The notes below the pieces were generated by a model, which saw only the letters and a list, made by a program, of their open reading frames with translations, did no database searches and was not told where the DNA came from. The position numbers and the translations under genes were made by a program. From OPU3-GD-OMZ sp001901525 (GTDB taxonomy: Bacteria > Pseudomonadota > Gammaproteobacteria > Methylococcales > Methylomonadaceae), in the NCBI GenBank assembly GCA_963981505.1, contig CAXCEI010000047.1, positions 1-10,663 of the forward strand: DNA of 10,663 bases, read 5' to 3'. Positions 1 to 5,276 of the stretch are shown here, one piece after another; position 1 is the first letter of the stretch, and each line of letters starts with the position of its first letter.

Positions 1-334
1 CATCCGCCTCAAACCCCTTTTTAGTGCCACCGCCAAATCCACCAATAGTTGCTCCTAAAGCAGCGCCATTTCCTACATTACCTGAAACTGCACCGATAGC
101 GGCCCCACTTACTGCACCTAATAAACCCCCTAAAACAGCCCCCTTAGTGGTTTCCTCTGCCCCATCGCCTGAAGCATTAATACTCAATTGTTTACATTCA
201 AACAGGTCGCGTTCAATACGATTTGCATGCGGATCATTATGGGGGTCAATAGTAGGCTTCCAGTCACTATAAATCGCACAGGCTGTTAATAGTATTAAAC
301 TACTACCGTAAAAAATATTCCTAATATAATTCAG
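1..334 (-). CDS. Glycine-zipper lipoprotein, partial (runs off left edge), CTG start
   Basis: The frame reads from 334 to the window edge without a stop and is truncated at its C-terminus by the edge. It begins NYIRNIFYGSSLILLTAC after the start, which is a short basic n-region, a hydrophobic stretch and a lipobox (LTAC), so an outer- or inner-membrane lipoprotein is likely. The visible C-terminal part is a glycine zipper, GAVLGGLLGAVSGAAIGAV followed by GALGATIGG-like small-residue runs. This pattern is typical of membrane-inserting Gly-zipper (2TM/YMGG-like) proteins. There is no ATG, GTG or TTG between the upstream in-frame stop (356-358) and the lipobox. The only sensible start is CTG at 332-334, and it is preceded by GAGG with a 6-base spacer, which fits a ribosome binding site. 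Other starts (ATA, ATT) are less likely. The specific function is not recognised. The lipoprotein call is fairly safe and the start is inferred. Confidence 0.75.
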   Translation of the reverse strand, partial: MNYIRNIFYGSSLILLTACAIYSDWKPTIDPHNDPHANRIERDLFECKQLSINASGDGAEETTKGAVLGGLLGAVSGAAIGAVSGNVGNGAALGATIGGFGGGTKKGFEAD

Positions 335-419
335 ACTACACCTCGACTTGTTTATTTAACATTATTAAGAATAGATCATAATCGTACTATAGCTAATCCA
401 CCTTGGCATGAGCAGCAGC

Positions 420-457
420 AAAAAAAAGGCGTACCCCAACCATTGTTAGAATACGCC
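420..457 (-). terminator. Rho-independent terminator of the small exported-protein gene
   Basis: Read on the minus strand, GGCGTA and TACGCC form a 6-bp GC-rich stem around a loop of about 18 bases, followed at once by eight T residues. It lies about 150 bases downstream of the stop codon at 606 and is the first terminator-like structure there. The loop is long for a classical terminator. Its sequence resembles the hairpin at 4156-4198. Confidence 0.6.
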
Positions 458-605
458 CCACACTTAAAAGAGAAAACTATATACCGGTAGCTAAACCAGC
501 ATACCGTACTAAATGTAATTTAAACGTTGAAAATTACAAATCACTTCGTGAATATTTCTCTATTATTTTCAGATAAAAAAATCAACTTATCATTAGTTAA
601 ATGAC

Positions 606-932
606 TTATTTAATCCAACGAATCATATCGCCTTTTGTCATACACATCTTCTTATAATGCGCCTGAATTTGTTTACAATCACCCATCATTGCAGGAGCAG
701 GAGCTGTGGCTTTGCTCACCGAGGGTTTAGGCTGAGCAACTGGAGCCGCAGTTTTAGCTGCGGCTGCCTCTGCTCGTTTCTTTTTCTTTAACGCATGTTT
801 GATACGTTTCTTTTTATCAATCTCTAACTGTTGAGCGAAATACTTATTATCTAATGCACTTTGTGCCTGACTGGTTGTTGATATGGCTAACAGCGAAATA
901 AATACCATTACCACTATTTTATTGAACGTCAT
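606..932 (-). CDS. Small exported protein, basic helix plus Ala/Pro linker, unknown function
   Basis: The product is 108 residues. It has a clear Sec signal peptide (MTFNKIVVMVFISLLAIS, probable cleavage after SQA). A strongly basic, probably helical stretch follows (KKKRIKHALKKKKRAEAAAA), then an Ala/Pro/Lys-rich flexible linker, and then a short C-terminal segment with two cysteines (DCKQIQAHYKKMCMTKGDM). The frame also allows a GTG start at 938. The ATG at 930-932 is preferred because AGGAGAGG lies 6 bases upstream of it and would be too close to the GTG. The two cysteines could form a disulfide in the periplasm. I do not recognise a family. It stands alone, with a terminator at 420-457 downstream. 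A periplasmic or cell-surface polyanion-binding role is possible from the charge, but that is speculation. Confidence 0.75.
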   Translation of the reverse strand: MTFNKIVVMVFISLLAISTTSQAQSALDNKYFAQQLEIDKKKRIKHALKKKKRAEAAAAKTAAPVAQPKPSVSKATAPAPAMMGDCKQIQAHYKKMCMTKGDMIRWIK

Positions 933-1113
933 AATCACCCTCTCCTAATTAAAATTAATTACTTATTATAAGCTTTTTTACACCTAACACTGACTTAGTC
1001 TGATACCTTTTTAAGAAAAATCAAACCAAACCGACCTTTTATCAAGCCCCAAACGAGCATCCTTGTTCTTGTGTGCTTTTAATTACCGCCTTTTCATTCT
1101 TTCTTAAAGGAAG

Positions 1114-1356
1114 TCAACATGATGAACCAACTTGAATATGAATTACATCTTCACCAAACAACACAATATCGCCCGAAACTATTTTCTTTCGCTTTCTAAC
1201 TTCAACCTCACCATTGACTAATACCTGACCAGCGGCAATGACTTCTTTAGCTTCCGCGCCACTCGCGGTGAGTCCTTCAAACTTAAGAATTTTATAAAGC
1301 TCAACGGGTTCACTTGAAATTTCAACTGTTCTCACTGCGTTATAACCTACCATCAT
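1114..1356 (-). CDS. ybcJ: S4-domain RNA-binding protein, YbcJ family
   Basis: Almost the whole protein is one S4 domain: VELYKILKFEGLTASGAEAK, then VIAAGQVLVNGEVEVRKRKK, then IVSGDIVLFGEDVIHIQV. This layout (KxEG, SGAEAK, GxVxVNGxxExRKRxKI, GDxV) matches the small stand-alone YbcJ-type S4 proteins of about 70 residues, which are presumed to bind structured RNA, probably ribosome-associated. Their exact role is not settled. At 80 residues from the ATG at 1356 it is slightly longer than usual, and no good ribosome binding site precedes that ATG or the one at 1353. A GTG at 1333-1335 would give 73 residues, with GGTAGG ten bases upstream, so the start is uncertain. The family call is firm. Confidence 0.85.
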   Translation of the reverse strand: MMVGYNAVRTVEISSEPVELYKILKFEGLTASGAEAKEVIAAGQVLVNGEVEVRKRKKIVSGDIVLFGEDVIHIQVGSSC

Positions 1357-1371
1357 TAACCATATGCATCA

Positions 1372-1380
1372 TTTATAGCA
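1372..1380 (-). promoter_or_regulatory. Possible extended -10 element for the S4 gene
   Basis: On the minus strand the bases read TGCTATAAA, a TATAAA hexamer with an upstream TG. An approximate -35 (TTTCAA) lies 18 bases before it. Transcription would start only about 10 bases before the ATG at 1356, which fits better with the downstream GTG start. The match is by eye in AT-rich DNA, so support is weak. Confidence 0.3.
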
Positions 1381-1390
1381 CAAAAGATTC

Positions 1391-1413
1391 AATGCTTGAA
1401 AACACCAAGCATT
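1391..1413. terminator. Perfect 8-bp inverted repeat between the repeat lipoprotein and the S4 gene
   Basis: AATGCTTG and CAAGCATT are perfect arms around a 7-base loop. It lies between the stop at 1469 and the start of the S4 gene. On the minus strand the hairpin is followed by GAATCTTTTG, which is not an immediate T-run, so it is at best a weak terminator. It could equally be an operator or mRNA hairpin, because it overlaps the region where an S4 -35 element would lie. Confidence 0.35.
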
Positions 1414-1468
1414 TAACCTACCTTATCACTCATGACCACTACACTTCTTTATCAGGCGCACTATAATA

Positions 1469-2299
1469 TTAGTCATTGTCAATCACTCGGTCAGTTATCA
1501 ATACACTTAGATTATAAATTTGTATGTTTTCGATCAAACCATCCTCATCCCAGAAAAACCACCGCCCATCCATTTGACCATTAAAAAATGCTCCTTCCTG
1601 TTTCTTATTTCCACTCTCATACCATGTTATCCAAAGGCCATTTTTTACTGAACCCTTAAAAAAACCTTGCTCTTTCAACCGACCACTTTCATACCACTGA
1701 CTGTAGTCCTTATCTAGCTTTCCATTTTTATAGTGCCCTTCTTCTTTCTTGTTGCCGTTGTCATACCAAAGCGCCCAAGGGCCATTTTTTTTACCGCCAT
1801 GATAACGGGTTACCTCCCTCGCCTTATCATTGTTATAGATTAATTGCTCTTTCTTGTCTCCATTTTCATACCATAGCGTCCAGAGACCATGTTTCACACC
1901 ATTCTCATAACTAGTTTCATGGAACTTTTGTCCGTTTTCATACCAAGTAATATCCAAGCCATTTCTTACATTGTCTTGATAATGAATTTCTCTGCCTTTT
2001 TGACCTGACTCATACCATTTTATCCACACCCCATTGCGCATATAATGCTTATAAACCGTTTGCTCATTCTTTTGTCCATTCAGATACCAACTCACCCAAA
2101 TCCCTTGCTCCTTCCCATGACGATATGACCCTTCTTTCTTTTTTTGTCCGTTATCAAAATATTCAACATATCTTCCAGAAAACGGTTTCTGATCATTAAT
2201 CTCATACTTCAAGCCATCTTTATCTAACAACGTTGTAACTTCTCTCTCACACCCCAACAATAAAAATAACAGCAAAAAAAGATAATGACTCTTTTTCAT
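1469..2299 (-). CDS. Lipoprotein of 24-residue YwqK/MORN-variant repeats
   Basis: The 276-residue product starts with a lipoprotein signal (MKKSHYLFLLLFLLLGC, lipid cysteine at 17), so it should be anchored in the envelope. From residue 42 it consists of 24-residue units with the pattern G-x-W-x-x-WYENGQK...Y-x-x-G-K-x. Units start at residues 42, 66, 90, 114, 138, 173, 197, 221 and 245. Residues 162-172 are an 11-residue stub of one unit that has lost about 13 residues, and the last unit ends in a divergent tail. The family is annotated as 'YwqK antitoxin' or MORN-variant repeats. In Bacillus YwqK goes with a toxin, but most homologues are uncharacterised and no toxin gene is visible here. 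The next gene upstream (2491-3114) is a paralogue without a signal peptide, 191 bases away. The ribosome binding site is poor. The role is probably protein binding at the membrane, which is inferred. Confidence 0.85.
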   Translation of the reverse strand: MKKSHYLFLLLFLLLGCEREVTTLLDKDGLKYEINDQKPFSGRYVEYFDNGQKKKEGSYRHGKEQGIWVSWYLNGQKNEQTVYKHYMRNGVWIKWYESGQKGREIHYQDNVRNGLDITWYENGQKFHETSYENGVKHGLWTLWYENGDKKEQLIYNNDKAREVTRYHGGKKNGPWALWYDNGNKKEEGHYKNGKLDKDYSQWYESGRLKEQGFFKGSVKNGLWITWYESGNKKQEGAFFNGQMDGRWFFWDEDGLIENIQIYNLSVLITDRVIDND

Positions 2300-2490
2300 G
2301 ACTTAATCACAACGAACGATTAACGTTTTAAAAAATGTTTTTTCATATGGCCGATAAAACCGGATTTTCAAAACTGTAAATACAAAAAACCATAAGGGAA
2401 ATACCACTTCGAATCATCAATAACAACCATATGCTCTTCTTTGAAGCTACATGCATCACATCCATGCTTACCAAAATTAAGATTGAACAG

Positions 2491-3114
2491 TTACTCCAGT
2501 AATTTTCCATTCTGATAGGTTTGTTCATTTTGTTTGATGCCATTCTCATCCCACATGACTGAAACACCATCTCGTTTACCGTCTTTATACTTGACATAAT
2601 TCATCTTCTGACCATTTTCATGCCACCAAGTCCAAAATCCGTGCCACTGACCGTCCTTATAATTTCCCTCTCCATTCTTCTGACCATTGCTATACCACCT
2701 AATCCAAAACCCATCCCTCTTATTATCCTTAAAACTTCCTTTTAGCTTCATTCTCCCATTTTCATACCAATAACACCAAGAGCCATGCCTCTTATTTTCT
2801 ATATAAAAAACTTCACTTTTCTTCTGTCCATTTTCATACCAATAGGTCCATAGCCCATTGTTATGACCCTCTCGAAAACCTATCTTATATTCCTTATTTC
2901 CATTTTCATACCATCGCATGCGTATTCCATCACTCACTCCCTCTTTATAAAATCCCTCTTCCTGCTTTTGGCCATCATAAAACCACCAGTGCCAAAACCC
3001 TTCTCTCTTACCCCGTTTAGAACTTCCCTCATACATCTTTTTGCCATTGTCCCAATACTCAATTTCGGTCGTGATTTTGTTGCCAAATAATCTATCAAAC
3101 AACCCTAATCCCAT
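2491..3114 (-). CDS. Cytoplasmic YwqK/MORN-variant repeat protein
   Basis: The 207-residue protein has no signal peptide. After a 14-residue leader (MGLGLFDRLFGNKI) it is built entirely of 24-residue units: seven full units plus a 25-residue last one (14 + 7x24 + 25 = 207). A typical unit is GLWTYWYENGQKKSEVFY plus six residues, with the aromatic/Gly pattern G-x-W-x-x-WYENGQK that predicts beta-hairpin repeats. The first and last units are the most divergent. AGGGGA lies 5 bases before the ATG, a good ribosome binding site that supports this start. It lies 72 bases downstream of the VF530-type gene and upstream of the lipoprotein paralogue, so the three may share a transcript. The family name 'YwqK antitoxin' comes from Bacillus and should not be taken as proof of toxin neutralisation here. 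Confidence 0.85.
   Translation of the reverse strand: MGLGLFDRLFGNKITTEIEYWDNGKKMYEGSSKRGKREGFWHWWFYDGQKQEEGFYKEGVSDGIRMRWYENGNKEYKIGFREGHNNGLWTYWYENGQKKSEVFYIENKRHGSWCYWYENGRMKLKGSFKDNKRDGFWIRWYSNGQKNGEGNYKDGQWHGFWTWWHENGQKMNYVKYKDGKRDGVSVMWDENGIKQNEQTYQNGKLLE
2494..3072 (-). repeat. Tandem 72-bp coding repeats (24 residues each)
   Basis: Eight coding units of 72 bp follow one another. The repeat is visible at DNA level: the plus-strand 14-mer CCATTTTCATACCA occurs at 2756, 2828 and 2900, exactly 72 bases apart. The lipoprotein gene has the same word at 1860 and a one-base variant at 1932, again 72 apart. Such repeats can gain or lose units by recombination or slippage. Confidence 0.85.
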
Positions 3115-3186
3115 AACAATCCCCTAACACCTCAACGTCTAACAATTTATTAAATTTAAAAAACACTCAAACTAAAAGATTAAGCT

Positions 3187-3438
3187 CTACTTTTTAACTG
3201 GTTTAATACCATTATCTCTTAACCATCTCATTTTCAAATAAAGTTGCTCAACTTTTTCCCTTGCCCACGGCGTCTTGCGCAAAAACTTCAAACTTGATTT
3301 AATACTTGGGTCACTTTTAAAACAATTAATATTAATGTTCTCAGCTAACGCCTTCCAACCATAATATTCTGCTAACTGAGTAACTATCATTTTCAATGTA
3401 ATTCCATGAAGTGGATCCTGATTTTTATTTTCTGACAT
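3187..3438 (-). CDS. VF530-family (DUF2132) DNA-binding protein
   Basis: The 83-residue protein carries the family signature almost from end to end: DPLHGITLKMIVTQLAEYYG, then WKALAENININCFKSDPS, then IKSSLKFLRKTPWAREKVE and LYL. This small helical family, known from a Vibrio fischeri structure (VF530), is annotated as DNA-binding; its biological role is unknown. The length matches the family. The ATG is preceded by AAAGG at about 4 bases. A weak promoter candidate lies upstream (TTGGCT at 3507-3512 and TATTGG at 3484-3489, 17-base spacer). It is first in a possible three-gene transcript with the two repeat-protein genes. Identification is firm and function is open. Confidence 0.88.
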   Translation of the reverse strand: MSENKNQDPLHGITLKMIVTQLAEYYGWKALAENININCFKSDPSIKSSLKFLRKTPWAREKVEQLYLKMRWLRDNGIKPVKK

Positions 3439-3758
3439 AATACCTTTACTTAACTCTACTTTTTTACTCTACTTTGACGTCCGCCAATAGTGTTAACATT
3501 TCAAAAAGCCAAAACGTTGAAAAATAACAAACTCTTCATTAAAGAATAAAAATTACCAGCAGAACCTTACCATACCCACCAGAAATTCTTTACGACCATC
3601 CGCTCACAAAGTATCTGCAAAATTTCTTAGTAAGCACCTCTCTTCATAGTTTTAAAACAAATCCCCTCGACTAAACAAATCATCAATGCCAGTACCATAG
3701 GAAATCGAATGAAAAAGCTAAAAGTCCTGTTTTTTGACCAATATGTTAGCACACCCTT

Positions 3759-3979
3759 CAATGCTCCGAATACACTCCTAACATCACATTATCAGCAGTA
3801 TGAGTACTGCCTGGCAGTGGCTATGACAATGCCGCTGCAGAAATCGTTTTTGGTTTACTCAAACGTGAACGCGTAACCCATCGAAAGTATACGACTCGTG
3901 ATGAAGCCAGAGCTGATATTTTGATGACATTGAACAATTTTATAGTCAACGAAAACAACGACTCTTAAACAGTGATTAA
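3759..3979 (+). pseudogene. IS3-family transposase (OrfB) 3' remnant, frameshifted
   Basis: The core (3819 to about 3938) reads GYDNAAAEIVFGLLKRERV, then THRKYTTRDEARADIL. This matches the region of the IS3-type DDE transposase around the catalytic glutamate (YDNAxAExFFxLLKxE...YxTRxEARxDIF). Upstream the expected HIISSMS motif is read in another frame (from 3782), and QCSEYT, a relic of the usual GSQYTS, lies in a third-phase segment at 3759. Downstream the frame must shift at about 3938 to recover FYSQRKQRLLNSD, the remains of the FYNxxRxHSxLG motif, which ends at 3977-3979. At least two frameshifts, and loss of the catalytic domain's N-terminal half and of OrfA, make it non-functional. I could not find convincing terminal inverted repeats. 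The subgroup cannot be settled by eye. Confidence 0.8.
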
Positions 3980-4067
3980 ACTAATCAGACTACTCTTAAT
4001 TGAGTGACCGTCAGATTGAGATAAAACCATAGTGAATGCCGGATCACCTAATAGCTACACGCTATAG

Positions 4068-4157
4068 ACTATTTTTTTTACACACGATGAATATAAAGCA
4101 GCAGTGCGAGATAATACCGTGTTACGAGGTCAGTTATACGCCTGTGGTGACATGTAA
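4068..4157 (+). pseudogene. Possible 3' relic of an unidentified gene
   Basis: After an in-frame stop at 4065-4067 the plus strand reads TIFFTHDEYKAAVRDN and then TVLRGQLYACGDM to a TAA at 4155-4157. A strong hairpin with a T-run follows 5 bases later. The amino-acid mix looks protein-like, and the stop-then-terminator layout is that of a gene end, but no start is possible and I recognise no family. An overlapping frame from ATG 4088 (about 40 codons) runs through the terminator stem and is less likely. Chance remains a real possibility. Confidence 0.25.
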
Positions 4158-4198
4158 AAAAGGACGCATTCGGTATAAACTTAAGAATGCGCCCTTTT
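4156..4198. terminator. Bidirectional rho-independent terminator
   Basis: GGACGCATTC (4162-4171) pairs with GAATGCGCCC (4185-4194) with one mismatch, around a 13-base loop. Six A residues precede the stem (a T-run on the minus strand) and TTTT follows it, so it can stop transcription in either direction. On the plus strand it directly follows the relic ending at 4157. On the minus strand it is the first strong terminator after the yjdM-like gene, though more than 200 bases beyond its stop. Confidence 0.7.
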
Positions 4199-4410
4199 AT
4201 AGTACGTGAACAGTGCTTCAGAAAAAGCGCATACTCCGCCAGAAGGTTGTAGTAAAAAAGAAGAAATATGCCGTATTACTCACGCACTATTGATAAGACA
4301 AAAGAAAATAACAATAGTTTCAACAATCACAAAAGTTAGCCGTTTACAACAGCCTCCATGATCGCTGAATGTACCTAAACAATTAGATCAAAATCACTGT
4401 CAAACCAGCG

Positions 4411-4752
4411 TTATACTTTTTTAACAAATTCAGACTTTAACTTCATCGCACCAATACCATCAATTTTACAATCAATATTATGGTCACTATCAATCAAGCG
4501 AATATTTTTCACTTTAGTACCAACCTTAACAACAGAGGATGACCCTTTTACTTTAAGGTCTTTAATCACTGAAACCGTATCGCCATCATTAAGGGTGTTG
4601 CCGTTAAAATCCTTAACGACCACCCCCTCATCTACAATATCGTTGTCTTGACTCATATTCCATTCATGCGCACATTCGGGACAAACAGACATAACCCCAT
4701 CTTGATAAGTATAAGAAGAATCACATTTGGGACAATTAGGCAATACACTCAT
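4411..4752 (-). CDS. yjdM: YjdM/PhnA-family zinc-ribbon protein
   Basis: The 113-residue protein matches the E. coli YjdM (formerly PhnA) family in length and layout. It has an N-terminal zinc ribbon with C7-P-K-C10 and C24-P-E-C27, then an acidic linker, and then a C-terminal SH3-like domain (VVKDFNGNTLNDGDTVSVIK, DLKVKGSSSVVKVGTKVKNI, and IDCKIDGIGAMKLKSEFVKK). The name 'alkylphosphonate utilisation protein' is historical: in E. coli the gene lies outside the C-P lyase cluster, and its function is not established. No phn genes are present here. GGA lies about 10 bases before the ATG. The start codon overlaps by one base the stop of a possible upstream small frame (4752-4904), and a good -10 lies at 4837-4842. 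Confidence 0.9.
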   Translation of the reverse strand: MSVLPNCPKCDSSYTYQDGVMSVCPECAHEWNMSQDNDIVDEGVVVKDFNGNTLNDGDTVSVIKDLKVKGSSSVVKVGTKVKNIRLIDSDHNIDCKIDGIGAMKLKSEFVKKV

Positions 4753-4904
4753 TATTTGATTTCCAATTCAGGTCTATAGTTAGTGGATACGATACCGTAG
4801 AAATAATACTGCACATCATTACGTTTATTTACTGCCATTATAATTTCTGACGTAAATTTAAAATAACTAGTGTAAACAACCCCACGGCCGTTCTTTTCTG
4901 ACAC
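4752..4904 (-). CDS. Possible 50-residue small ORF overlapping the yjdM start
   Basis: From GTG at 4902-4904 the minus strand reads 50 codons and ends with TAA, whose last base is the A of the yjdM ATG (TAATG overlap), a layout often seen in translationally coupled genes. The C-terminal half (MAVNKRNDVQYYFYGIVSTN followed by YRPELEIK) looks protein-like. Against it: AGGGAG lies directly against the GTG with no spacer, there is no match to a known family, and a TATAAT box for yjdM sits inside it. It could also be a truncated gene or pure chance. Confidence 0.22.
   Translation of the reverse strand: MSEKNGRGVVYTSYFKFTSEIIMAVNKRNDVQYYFYGIVSTNYRPELEIK
4837..4842 (-). promoter_or_regulatory. Candidate -10 box for yjdM
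   Basis: On the minus strand the bases read a perfect TATAAT, 84 bases upstream of the yjdM ATG. A poor -35 (TTATTT) lies 18 bases before it. The likely 5' leader is about 75-80 bases. By-eye match only. Confidence 0.4.
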
Positions 4905-4915
4905 CTCCCTAAGTA

Positions 4916-5248
4916 CTAAAAGGTATGAATATTCGTATACTGAGTATCACCAGTGCAACCAGCACAGTATGCTTTACAACTATACCGTTCATATTTTTCG
5001 GGCCGGTCTTCCCAACTAAGATCCCATACCGATGCTCCTTCACTGTTCAAAACAACATCAACCTTTTTTTCAAAATACCGAAAAACTGACGCTCCCTTTT
5101 TCTCCATTAGAACACAACGGATATTAACGGCGTCATCCCCTGCCACCTTGGTAACATTGATTGTGCCACTGATACGATGTGTAACCTCAGCCTGGACATT
5201 TCCTAGAGTCACTATCAGTAACGCGATTATTTTCAACAGTCTATTCAT
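4916..5248 (-). CDS. Small exported protein with four cysteines, unknown function
   Basis: The 110-residue product has a signal peptide (MNRLLKIIALLIVTLGNVQA, cleavage expected after residue 20). The mature part of about 90 residues alternates polar and hydrophobic residues (ISGTINVTKV, VNIRCVLMEKK, KKVDVVLNSEGASVWDLSW) as in a small beta-sandwich. C45 lies in one predicted strand, and C91, C95 and C98 near the end (SCKAYCAGCTG) could form disulfides or a metal site. There is no CxxCH haem motif. AGGAAA and AAAGG precede the ATG. It begins 28 bases after the stop of the 17-residue-repeat lipoprotein, so the two are probably co-transcribed and may act together in the envelope. I recognise no family. 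Confidence 0.75.
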   Translation of the reverse strand: MNRLLKIIALLIVTLGNVQAEVTHRISGTINVTKVAGDDAVNIRCVLMEKKGASVFRYFEKKVDVVLNSEGASVWDLSWEDRPEKYERYSCKAYCAGCTGDTQYTNIHTF

Positions 5249-5276
5249 ACCTTTTATTTCCTATTTTTTATCTTCT

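Larger units (their letters stand above)
3439..4410. other. Gene-poor stretch with mobile-element debris
   Basis: No intact gene is visible on either strand over about 970 bases. From 3439 to about 3755 I see only the upstream region of the VF530 gene and nothing recognisable after it. From 3759 to 3979 lies an IS3-type transposase relic. From 4068 to 4157 there is a short possible coding tail, followed by a strong hairpin at 4156-4198. From 4200 to 4410 a 50-codon plus-strand frame (GTG at 4206) can be read but matches nothing I know. The stretch looks like a decayed insertion site. Confidence 0.6.

Noticed and set aside
24..272. Plus-strand proline/alanine-rich 82-codon frame
   Set aside because: It is the antisense of the glycine-zipper lipoprotein: Gly/Ala codons read as Pro/Ala on the other strand.
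2343..2597. Minus-strand 84-codon frame overlapping the end of the cytoplasmic repeat protein
   Set aside because: It is out of frame with the repeats, starts inside the repeat gene, and has no family-like pattern. The clean 24-residue period is in the other frame.
2863..3090. Plus-strand hydrophobic 75-codon frame
   Set aside because: It is antisense to the 24-residue repeats and mirrors their period.
2491..3114. CRISPR-like array from regularly spaced repeats
   Set aside because: The 72-base period is in frame with a protein of 24-residue repeats and only short words are conserved, so these are coding repeats.
4206..4358. Plus-strand 50-codon frame from GTG, containing HTPPEGCSKKEEICR
   Set aside because: It is somewhat protein-like, but there is no ribosome binding site and no recognisable family, and it lies in decayed DNA just after a terminator.
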